From: an uncultured Pirellulaceae bacterium
GTDB lineage: Bacteria; Planctomycetota; Planctomycetia; Pirellulales; Pirellulaceae
Direction: 5' to 3'
Length of the DNA stretch: 64,000 bases
NCBI GenBank assembly: GCA_937929805.1
Contig: CALFUT010000005.1
Location: 36,752 to 100,751 of the forward strand
A program made the position numbers and the translations under genes. The notes under the pieces are model-generated. The model was not told the origin of the DNA, made no database searches, and saw only the letters and a program-made list of their open reading frames with translations. This document shows positions 45,301 through 52,623 of this stretch, piece by piece; the first letter of the stretch is position 1; each line of letters begins with the position of its first letter.

Positions 45301-45678
45301 ATGAAGCATTTCGTATTAGCTATTGCTGTCTTGTTGTTGGCGGGGTGTGGTCCACAATACGATGTCACACTGCATCCTGTTGCAGGCACTGTAACGGTCG
45401 ATGGAAAACCCCTCGCCAATGGGAAAGTCGACTTCCGACCGACACCCGGAAGCGTCGCGAAAAGAGGCGTGATCGGGTACACCGACGATGCTGGTTTTTA
45501 CAAACTTGTGTATCTGCAAGCGACGGGCTGTCCGGCTGGGACATTTGAAGTGATGGTGTCTGGTGCCAGCGAATCAGGCGAGCAAATTCGCTTGAACAAA
45601 CAATCAAAAGAGCTTCTGTCAGAATTGGAAGTAGGGCCGGACAATATCGTGTTCGATTTTGATTTGCAGACGGAATAG
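45301..45678 (+). CDS. small lipoprotein with transthyretin/carboxypeptidase-regulatory-like fold
   Basis: From ATG 45301 the 125-residue protein has a short signal peptide with lipobox LLAGC (Cys 16). A single beta-sandwich follows with [32 protein letters not shown] and GTFEVMVSG. This layout is standard for planctomycete carboxypeptidase-regulatory-like lipoproteins that follow DUF1559 genes. An in-frame ATT/ATG extension at 45226 has no signal sequence and was not used. Confidence 0.8.
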   Translation: MKHFVLAIAVLLLAGCGPQYDVTLHPVAGTVTVDGKPLANGKVDFRPTPGSVAKRGVIGYTDDAGFYKLVYLQATGCPAGTFEVMVSGASESGEQIRLNKQSKELLSELEVGPDNIVFDFDLQTE

Positions 45679-45743
45679 ATTGCAATTCGACCAACCGGTA
45701 GGGGCACAATCGCCCTACTCGTCGTCGAGAGATGATTTGCGCG

Positions 45744-45967
45744 GCAATATTGGCGCGCGGCGGAATTCAAGGTGGCATGGAGTAGGGAAAACAGACGACT
45801 TCAGCTACAAAGTGGTTGAAAATCGGGTTCACGTGCGAGACCTACACGCCACGATGCTTCACTTGCTGGGCACCGACCACGCCCGGCTCACCTGACCATT
45901 CCAAGGGCTGGATCAAAAATTGACGGGTGTCGAGCCGGCTCGAGTTGTGAAAGAAATCATCGCCTGA
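45744..45967 (+). pseudogene. 3' remnant of a DUF1501 gene
   Basis: In one frame the region reads [81 protein letters not shown]. This follows the C-terminal quarter of DUF1501 (sulfatase-fold) proteins, including the [19 protein letters not shown] core. Two in-frame stops and no upstream part show it is dead. No DUF1553 partner is present. Confidence 0.72.
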
Positions 45968-46041
45968 CGTCACGAGTCCACCCAAATTTGCTCTCCGTAA
46001 ACCAAGTCGTCCGATCGACTTCTCAACTGCGGACGTATCGC

Positions 46042-46066
46042 CCGACACACTGCTTCGGTGTGTCGG
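46042..46066. repeat. hairpin repeat
   Basis: CCGACACAC and GTGTGTCGG form a perfect nine-base-pair stem around TGCTTCG. It lies just before the minisatellite in a decayed stretch. No T-run follows on either side, so a terminator role is doubtful. Confidence 0.55.
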
Positions 46067-46087
46067 ACCGAAACGCTTTCTGGACCT

Positions 46088-46168
46088 GTCCCTGTTTGTC
46101 CCTTGTCCCTGTTTGTCCCTTCTGTTTGTCCCTTGCCCCTGTCTGTCCCTTGCCCCTGTCTGTCCCTG
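46088..46168. repeat. 17-bp tandem repeat (minisatellite)
   Basis: Five units can be read. Two are GTCCCTGTTTGTCCCTT, one is cut to 13 bases (CTGTTTGTCCCTT), and two are GCCCCTGTCTGTCCCTT/G. The strand is very pyrimidine-rich. The length is not a multiple of three throughout, and no gene covers it. Confidence 0.85.
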
Positions 46169-46581
46169 CTTCCCAAACGACGTTACGAATAGCCCACGGC
46201 GAGCGTATGTCGGTCAGTATTGTCGCTACCGCTGCGGCGAGTAGAAACTCATGTTTTCATATTCTCGCAAATACGTCGCTAGAACCATCGGCGAAACGTC
46301 TAGCTTGATCTTGCGTTGAATGACCGCTGACTTACCTCTGCCCAGTCGTTGTAAGTTGAGCGTGCTGAAGTTACCATCAGGCATGTACGCGAGCAGTACA
46401 GCAAGGCTTTTGACTTGGCAATCGAGGGATTTTGAATGACGTTCGATGACCGTCGTCCACGGTTCGAGAATTCCCTGCAATCATCTGCGCTGCGATAGCA
46501 ACCCAATCGCGGCGGCCTTAAGGCCCGAGCTTCTCGCAAATAATTTGTTCAAGAAAACGTAGACTCAGGCAAGGGCAAGCT
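46169..46581. other. intergenic region without a supported gene
   Basis: This 413-base stretch has open frames on both strands, the longest about 84 codons on the minus strand (46226-46480). None has a ribosome binding site or a family I recognise. It separates the minisatellite from the oxidoreductase gene. Confidence 0.4.
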
Positions 46582-48072
46582 ATGACCACTCCCAACCGTC
46601 GCGATTTCATCCGAACATCAGCCGCTATTGCTGCGGCTACGACCGTTGCCGCAGGAACAAAATCGGCCACCGCAAACGGTTACGGTGCGAACGAGAAAAT
46701 CAGAATCGGGTTCATAGGTCCGGGCGGCAGAGGTTTTAGTGCTCACGTAAAGCAATTGGCACTGTTGCAAACCGAAGGTCGGCCCATCGAACTGGTCGCT
46801 GTCTGCGATGTCTACAATAAGCACACTGACCGAGCTGCCGAGCATATCGAGACTGAGACGGGATTCTCTCCAGCCAAATATGTTGACTATGTTGAGATGG
46901 TGGAGAAAGAGAACCTCGACGCCGTTTGTATTGGGACCCCGGATCATTGGCATGCGAAGCAGGTGATCGACTGCTTGGAAGCTGGCCTGCATGTGTACTG
47001 CGAAAAACCGATGACCAAAACGGTCAGCGAGGCGGTTGATGTCTTGAAGGCTTGGCAGAAGTCCGGCAAGGTCATGCAGGTCGGTGTACAGTCAACCAGT
47101 TTGCCTTTGTGGAATCAAGTAAACCAGCTACTAACCGAAGGCAAGCTCGGCAAAGTCCTGACGTATCAAACTGAGTTCTTCCGGAACTCGTCAATGGGAC
47201 AATGGCGATACTATCCACTCGACAAGGACATGAACCCAGACAATATCGACTGGAAGAAATGGCTTGGTGTGGATGAGGGGCTTGCCGAGTACGAAGATTT
47301 TGATCGAGCGAAGTATGCACAGTGGCGTCGATTCTGGGCATACGGATCAGGCATGTTTACTGATCTGTTTGTGCACCGGACGACTTCGATGCTCAAAGCG
47401 ACAGGGCTTCGTTTCCCGGGTCGTGTCGTCGGTGCTGGAGGGCTTTACCTAGAGTATGACGGCCGTGAAGTTCCGGATGTCGCGACGGTCGTTGCAGACT
47501 TTAAGGAGGGCGTTCAGGGGCTTGTATCGGCTACGATGTCCTGTCAGGAAACACCGATCCAGCAAATGATTCGTGGCCACTTTGGTTCGATTGTTTTTGG
47601 GACGGGTGAACAATTCAACGGATTTGATTACGTCCCCGAACGACCTCAAGTCACTCGTGACAATTCGCTGAAGAGCGAGCGAATCGAGACCGAAACCGTC
47701 ACCGATTCAACCTACGCGCACTTTGGAAATTGGATCGACGCGATGGTGGCTGGCGATCCGGCGATGTGCAACAACGACCCGCTGCTTGGTGCCGCTGCCA
47801 TTACCACGGTCATCCTCGGTGCAAAAAGCTACCGCGAAGGGAAAGTGTTTTTCTTTGATGACGAGAAATTGCAAGTACGCGAGGCCGATTCTTCATGGGC
47901 GACCGGTTGGGAAAAACGTTCACGCGAACGCGGAAAACCTGAACATATCGCAGGTTGGAGCGCAGGAGATCATGGCAGCACACTCGAAGAGCCAGAATAC
48001 ATGAAACTTGCGGGACCGTGGATCGATGGCAAACCGCCAGAAGATGAGTCGCCGTTAAGCGAACAACGTTAG
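46582..48072 (+). CDS. Tat-exported Gfo/Idh/MocA family oxidoreductase
   Basis: The 496-residue protein begins with a twin-arginine signal (NRRDFIRTSAAIAAATTVAAG). A Rossmann NAD(P) domain follows with IRIGFIGPGGRG (about 40), CVGTPDHWH-like CIGTPDHWHAKQ and the catalytic-region YCEKPMTKTVSEA (about 138), then the C-terminal alpha/beta domain. Such secreted oxidoreductases act on sugars or glycosides outside the cytoplasm. It lies upstream of the DUF1080 protein, a frequent partner; together they may process a keto-sugar intermediate. Confidence 0.93.
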   Translation: MTTPNRRDFIRTSAAIAAATTVAAGTKSATANGYGANEKIRIGFIGPGGRGFSAHVKQLALLQTEGRPIELVAVCDVYNKHTDRAAEHIETETGFSPAKYVDYVEMVEKENLDAVCIGTPDHWHAKQVIDCLEAGLHVYCEKPMTKTVSEAVDVLKAWQKSGKVMQVGVQSTSLPLWNQVNQLLTEGKLGKVLTYQTEFFRNSSMGQWRYYPLDKDMNPDNIDWKKWLGVDEGLAEYEDFDRAKYAQWRRFWAYGSGMFTDLFVHRTTSMLKATGLRFPGRVVGAGGLYLEYDGREVPDVATVVADFKEGVQGLVSATMSCQETPIQQMIRGHFGSIVFGTGEQFNGFDYVPERPQVTRDNSLKSERIETETVTDSTYAHFGNWIDAMVAGDPAMCNNDPLLGAAAITTVILGAKSYREGKVFFFDDEKLQVREADSSWATGWEKRSRERGKPEHIAGWSAGDHGSTLEEPEYMKLAGPWIDGKPPEDESPLSEQR

Positions 48073-48235
48073 TGCATGTTGCACTTAACGATAGCGTCTG
48101 TGGCGTTGTGAAAACCGAGTTCAAAGCAGCGAAAAACCGCTAGACTTAAACGGGATGTGCTCTAACGGCGAGTTTCTCAATTTGGTGTTTTCTACGCTTC
48201 CATTTTTATAACCTTTAGCATGACAAAATAGTCTT

Positions 48236-48886
48236 ATGTGTGCATCGATTCGAATTCTTATTGCTTTCATCAGCCTGAGTAGCATTTGTGGACTATCTGT
48301 CGCTCAAGATTCAACCGTAGAAGCACCCGACGACGCGAAAGCAAAATGGGCTTCGCTCTTCGACGGCGAAACGCTGACCGGTTGGGAGAAGGTCGGCAAG
48401 AGCGACAGCAACTGGGAAGTCAAGGATGGTGCACTTGTTGGTTCAGGCACTCAGTCAATGCTGGTTAATACTTCGGGGCCCTACAAGAACTTCCGTTACC
48501 GGGTTGAAGCGAAGATTAACGACGGTGGTAACTCGGGTCTGTATTTCCGCACGCCTCTGAAGCCAACTTTCAGAGATGGCTACGAAGCTCAAATCGACAG
48601 CACGCACAGAGACCCAATCCGCACGGGGTCACTTTACGGATTTTGTCACGTCTACCAACAATATGTTAAACCCGACGCATGGTTTACGTATGAAATTGAA
48701 GTTCGTGACGACGTCTGGCGAGGGCGTGAGATGACTCGCATAAAAGTAACGGTCGATGGGAATGAACTTTACGAATACATGGACTTTGCCAAGTCGTATC
48801 CCGCGGGCCACTTTGCGTTTCAGCAACATGACCCGGGTAGTGTCGTTCACATCCGCAGAGTAGAAGTGATGCAGCTTGCGGACTGA
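48236..48886 (+). CDS. secreted DUF1080 (3-keto-disaccharide hydrolase-like) protein
   Basis: The 216-residue protein has a signal peptide (ILIAFISLSSICGLSVA) and a single DUF1080 concanavalin-like sandwich. The family's hallmarks are WASLFDGETLTGWEKVGKSDSNWEVKDGALVG, the NFRYRVEAKINDGGNSGLYFRTP strand pair and HFAFQQHDPGSVVHIRRVEVM at the end. The family includes 3-keto-glycoside hydrolases, which fits the preceding oxidoreductase. The same domain is fused to a sulfatase at 57975. Confidence 0.9.
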   Translation: MCASIRILIAFISLSSICGLSVAQDSTVEAPDDAKAKWASLFDGETLTGWEKVGKSDSNWEVKDGALVGSGTQSMLVNTSGPYKNFRYRVEAKINDGGNSGLYFRTPLKPTFRDGYEAQIDSTHRDPIRTGSLYGFCHVYQQYVKPDAWFTYEIEVRDDVWRGREMTRIKVTVDGNELYEYMDFAKSYPAGHFAFQQHDPGSVVHIRRVEVMQLAD

Positions 48887-48943
48887 AGTTTCCTCATCTA
48901 ACGCAATTGCGAAAAAGCGAGAGATGACTCTTGCTGCGCACTC

Positions 48944-49072
48944 TCATTCTCGGGGCTGAACGGCCGGAATGTTTGGAAAATGACATCTCGGTTGACTGAG
49001 GAAGGATCCGATCCCAAGTGTGACCAGAAAATAGCCAATGACGATGCCCCAATCGATTGTCGTCAGCTGTAT
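48944..49072 (-). pseudogene. N-terminal remnant of a sodium:solute symporter gene
   Basis: The frame reads IQLTTIDWGIVIGYFLVTLG, then IGSFLS, after which it departs into unrelated sequence and stops at 48944. The pattern is the first transmembrane helix of sodium:solute symporters, with ATA where the ATG start would be. About 27 residues are recognisable and the other 450 or so are missing. The call rests on one helix motif only. Confidence 0.45.
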
Positions 49073-49257
49073 CGATTTGTCGTTTGTCTAGTGGTTTGCC
49101 ATTCCCAAGTTGATTAACCGCCCAGTGTGTCGGGGCGACGTATCGTGTTGGTGCCTTGTTTGTTGGATCAGAAGACGAAGCCGCTGTAGTTTAGCAAGTG
49201 GACGGTTTGACGCTGTCTTGCAGGCGGGCGACGCCGAAAGCTACCGTTCCACGTTTT

Positions 49258-50790
49258 CTACTTTCCTTTGCCCTCGTTAAGTTGGGTCGTGAGCTCTTTT
49301 ACACGATCAACCCATTTTTCGCGTTCGGCCACGTTCACGTTTTCACCCGGATCAGCCTCGTGATCGTAGAGCATGCGCCCGGTTTGTTTGCCCTTGGCGT
49401 TGGTGTACTCGCTGAAGCGGAAACGGTCAGTGCGGATTGTGTCACCTTGCTTGAAGCGGCCAATCGCGGAAGCTTTGCCCGGCAATGAAGGATTTTTCAA
49501 TCGCGGCACGAAACTCTCTCCTTCCAAATGCTCGGGCAACGGCAGACCGGCCAACTCGCACAATGAAGGATAAATGTCGATGAACTCGGTCAGGGAGCGG
49601 ATTCGGGATTGCGTTTGCCGATCGTCTGGCTTGATTGACGGTGCTCGCACGATCAATGGCGCGTGCATCGACGTCTCAAAACAACTGTGTTTGCACCACA
49701 ACGAATGTTCGGCCAGATTCCAACCGTGGTCGCCCCACAACACGACGATCGTATTATCGGCCAACTCCAATCGATCAAGCTCGTCCAACAATCGGCCCAC
49801 CTGAGCATCGGCAAAGCTGACGCAGGCGTAGTAGCCGTGGATCAGGTCGCGAGCCATTGCGTCCGACACCGGGCCTTCATCTGGGACGGTCGCATAGGTG
49901 CGTAGCTCGCCCCAACGATGGATTGCTTCTCGCGGCGCATCTTGCGGCGGATGGTAATTGGCCGGTAATTGAATGGAATCTTTATCGTAAAGATCCCAGT
50001 ACTTTTTCGGTGCGACAAACGGCAGATGCGGCTTGAGAAACCCAACCGCCAGAAAGAAGGGTTCGTCCTGATCTTTCAATCGCCGCAAGTCTTCGATCGC
50101 TCGCGTCGCAATGCGAGCGTCTGGGTATTCGTCTTCGGGAGCATCCGCCGCTTCAAACGGAGGACCTCGTTTCGTCTTGTCGCGGCGGGCAAGCTTGCGA
50201 TTCTCTTCCAGCCGATAACCAATGCCGATGTCGGTCGGCTTCCACGCTTTTTCGGACCAACCTGCCGCACTATCGTCAGCATTGTGATAGACCTTGCCGT
50301 TGGAGACTGTGTGATAGCCGTGGTTTTTGAAATGAGTGTTTAGCGTTGCCACGCCGGGAGCTTCTTTTTCCGCATTGGCGTCGAAGGAGACGAAACGATT
50401 GCCAGTCGGCCGCAGCCCGGTCATCACGCTGGCCCGGGATGCTCCGCAAGTCGGCACCATGCAATACGCTCGTTCGAAAACGGTGCCCGTGCTCGCCAGC
50501 CGATCGATATTGGGCGATTGAATATGGTTTTTCCCATAGCAACCAAGCTCCGGCCGTAAATCATCGACGGCGATGAACAGCACGTTCGGCTTGGGGTTGT
50601 CGGCAAAGGTTGGCACGGCTCCCGCAAACGTGACCAGCGCAAACAATACAAGCCCGAAGCGCAAGCGAAGGATGTGCCCCGAGCGTAAGCGAGGGATCGG
50701 GAGCGTGCTGGCCGCATTCGGTATACTCTCATTTCGCCCACTTCTATCCCTCGCTCGCGCGCCGGGCTTGTATTGCTGAAAATTCCTCAT
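49258..50790 (-). CDS. secreted sulfatase, iduronate-2-sulfatase-like
   Basis: This S1 sulfatase has metal site IAVDDLRPELGCYG, then TCGASR (C-G-A-S-R, the accepted Ala form of the maturation motif) and ASVMTGLRP. SNGKVYHN, GFLKPHLPFVAPKKYWDLY, VLWGDHGWNLAEH and CKHSCFE match iduronate-2-sulfatase-like enzymes. The start is uncertain: ATG at 50844, 50811 or 50790 all give long odd N-termini, while TTG 50664 gives a clean 21-residue signal peptide (RFGLVLFALVTFAGAVPTFA). That segment lies inside a dispersed repeat. The gene follows the sulfatase at 50825 with overlap or near contact. Confidence 0.9.
   Translation of the reverse strand: MRNFQQYKPGARARDRSGRNESIPNAASTLPIPRLRSGHILRLRFGLVLFALVTFAGAVPTFADNPKPNVLFIAVDDLRPELGCYGKNHIQSPNIDRLASTGTVFERAYCMVPTCGASRASVMTGLRPTGNRFVSFDANAEKEAPGVATLNTHFKNHGYHTVSNGKVYHNADDSAAGWSEKAWKPTDIGIGYRLEENRKLARRDKTKRGPPFEAADAPEDEYPDARIATRAIEDLRRLKDQDEPFFLAVGFLKPHLPFVAPKKYWDLYDKDSIQLPANYHPPQDAPREAIHRWGELRTYATVPDEGPVSDAMARDLIHGYYACVSFADAQVGRLLDELDRLELADNTIVVLWGDHGWNLAEHSLWCKHSCFETSMHAPLIVRAPSIKPDDRQTQSRIRSLTEFIDIYPSLCELAGLPLPEHLEGESFVPRLKNPSLPGKASAIGRFKQGDTIRTDRFRFSEYTNAKGKQTGRMLYDHEADPGENVNVAEREKWVDRVKELTTQLNEGKGK
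50644..50775. repeat. MITE-like repeat with perfect 13-bp inverted ends
   Basis: CAATACAAGCCCG at the left and CGGGCTTGTATTG at the right are exact complements. The 132-base interior has further partial palindromes (AGCGCAAGCGAAGG, CCCTCGCTCGCGCG). It lies within the 5' part of the sulfatase reading frame at 49258. A related shorter copy lies at 52352. Confidence 0.8.
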
Positions 50791-50824
50791 ACGAGTCGGG
50801 CTTGTGTCGAGCATGGCATTGGCT

Positions 50825-52288
50825 TTATTGAGTTTTTGGTTCATGTTTGTAAAACTCGAATCCGTCGAGTGAATTTTTCAATGAGGCCGGCAGATCGATC
50901 CCGCACTTGGGATGGCTCAGTACGTCCAGCCTGAACTGTTTGTTGGTGGCCAATAGCGGCATTGCATTTTCGTCTTTCAGGAAATCATTTTGAGCAACTA
51001 ACCATTCCTGAAGCTTTCGCTTCAATGTCGCTTTTATCTGTTGGTGCGCCGGGTCGGCGGCCAAGTTGTTTTCTTCTTTCGGGTCGGCAATCACATCATA
51101 CAGTTCCTCTTCAGGAACATTAGGATACCGCTCGGCTCCCATTCGAAGGAACGCAATGTGCTTTTCCTTGGCAGCGTCTCTACGCTTTATCGCTTCGACC
51201 GTGTTGTAGTTGCGGATGTACTTGAATTGCCGAGATCGAATCATTCTTCCGGGAAACACATGAGCGTTGATGATTCCCTGATTGGTCATCACGCCGTACA
51301 CATATTCCTGATGCGTATCGGTCTCGCTCAGCAGCAGCGGCTGGAAGCTTTTGCCGTCCAGATCGTTTGGCGGCGACGTGCCGGCGATGTCCAGCATGGT
51401 CGGCAACACGTCTGCAAACGAAACGAGAGCATCCGTTCGAGCCCCCGCTTTCACGACGCCCGGCCAGCGAACGACGAATGGCACATTCAGACCGCGATCG
51501 TAAATCGTCCATTTACCAAACCGGCCGTGATCGGAAACGTAAATCACCACCGTGTTATTCGAAAGGTCGTGCTTTTCCAGCGTGGTCAGCAATTCAGCAA
51601 ACTCGTCATCGCTGTTCTTGATTGCCTGAGAAAATCTGGCTTCACTTTCACGCGTTTTTGTATCGTCTTTTTGAAAACGAGTTAACTCGATTGAGTCCGC
51701 CGAGAAGCTTGTTTTTTTCGGGTGCTCGCCGTGAGGATAATAACTGCTGGCCATCACGCAGAATGGGCGCTGATTGTGTGCTTTGTTGGCGGCAAAGTAC
51801 GCGTCAAGTTTCTCGGCCGGCATGGCGGGCCGGGTGTACATGTCTGGGTCACCGGCGGGTTCGTTGGCGTGCATGGTAATTGTCCACGGAAACGCTTCGG
51901 GTGGCTTCACGTGAGATTTGCCGCACAGGATGACGTCGTAGTTCGCGTCCTTCAGGTAATGACACACCGATCGCATGCCCGGATAAACGGCCGTGTGATT
52001 CATGAACGACCCGTTTTTAAGCGGATACTTTCCAGTGTAGAGCATGCTGCGCGAGGTCGCACAAATGGCTTGGCCGGTGAATGCGTTCTCAAAAACCATT
52101 CCCTCTTGCGCCAGCTGCGAGACGGTTGGGGACGCTGTGTTTTGATTGCCGTAACACCCGTAATACTCTTTGTTCAAATCGTCGGCGATGAAGATTAGAA
52201 AGTTGGGCGGCTTGGTCGTGTCGTCGGCCACTGCAAGCGAAGCCGTTTCAAATGGACACGCACACAGGGCCGATATCAGTACGAGCAT
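50825..52288 (-). CDS. secreted sulfatase with CATSR motif
   Basis: ATG 52288 gives 487 residues with a signal peptide (LVLISALCACPFETASLAVA). The S1 domain has FIADDLNKEYYGCYGN and C76-A-T-S-R80 followed by SMLYTGKYPLKNG, with Thr at the position normally Pro or Ala. Then come LCGKSHVKP, SSYYPHGEHP, YVSDHGRFGKW and NVPFVVRWPG. SDHGRFGKW-type segments are those of an S1 subgroup often found in polysaccharide loci. An 84-residue upstream extension to 52540 runs through repeat sequence and was not used. It lies downstream of the GH10-like gene on the same strand. Confidence 0.88.
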   Translation of the reverse strand: MLVLISALCACPFETASLAVADDTTKPPNFLIFIADDLNKEYYGCYGNQNTASPTVSQLAQEGMVFENAFTGQAICATSRSMLYTGKYPLKNGSFMNHTAVYPGMRSVCHYLKDANYDVILCGKSHVKPPEAFPWTITMHANEPAGDPDMYTRPAMPAEKLDAYFAANKAHNQRPFCVMASSYYPHGEHPKKTSFSADSIELTRFQKDDTKTRESEARFSQAIKNSDDEFAELLTTLEKHDLSNNTVVIYVSDHGRFGKWTIYDRGLNVPFVVRWPGVVKAGARTDALVSFADVLPTMLDIAGTSPPNDLDGKSFQPLLLSETDTHQEYVYGVMTNQGIINAHVFPGRMIRSRQFKYIRNYNTVEAIKRRDAAKEKHIAFLRMGAERYPNVPEEELYDVIADPKEENNLAADPAHQQIKATLKRKLQEWLVAQNDFLKDENAMPLLATNKQFRLDVLSHPKCGIDLPASLKNSLDGFEFYKHEPKTQ

Positions 52289-52351
52289 TCTGAACAAAAT
52301 GTGTTTTGAGTGCTGATCCCTCGAACCAACGTGTGATTTTTGAAGTTGCAG

Positions 52352-52421
52352 AATACAAGCCCGACGCCCAAGCGAGTGGATTTCGTGTGGTAATCTCTCG
52401 CTCGCGCTTCGGGCGTGTATT
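52352..52421. repeat. MITE-like repeat, second copy
   Basis: AATACAAGCCCGA and TCGGGCGTGTATT (12 of 13 complementary) enclose 44 bases with CAAGCGAG and CTCGCTCGCG arms. It is the same family as 50644-50775 in a shorter form. It sits in the gap upstream of the sulfatase gene at 50825. Confidence 0.7.
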
Positions 52422-52623
52422 GTGAACTCGTTCGCGCGTCGGGTTGGTGTTGCAACGTCGCAAGTGTGTCGGGTGCTGGTGGAACGAGCCAAGCGACAGG
52501 CATGGACGAAAGTTCTGGAAATGAACTCATTGATTTTCATGATGTTCTTTGTGAGTTGCGCTACCTTATTCGATCTTCAATCCGACGCGAATGTAGGGGC
52601 GGATGCTTACGTGCCCCAAGAAG

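Noticed and set aside
45659..45895. An open frame of 78 codons that could be called a small gene
   Set aside because: It contains the DUF1501 core only in its second half, begins inside the lipoprotein gene with a non-specific start, and ends where the parent family continues in frame. It is part of a pseudogene, not a gene.
45895..45900. In-frame TGA in the DUF1501 remnant as a possible second selenocysteine codon
   Set aside because: The family has an aromatic residue here, not Cys. There is another in-frame stop upstream, and the 5' part of the gene is missing.
46088..46168. The tandem repeat considered as a short CRISPR array
   Set aside because: The units are contiguous with no spacers, only 13-17 bases long, and no cas gene is nearby.
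46226..46480. An 84-codon minus-strand frame between the minisatellite and the oxidoreductase gene
   Set aside because: It has no ribosome binding site, no recognised family and a non-ATG start. The overlapping frames are of similar length, so nothing favours it.
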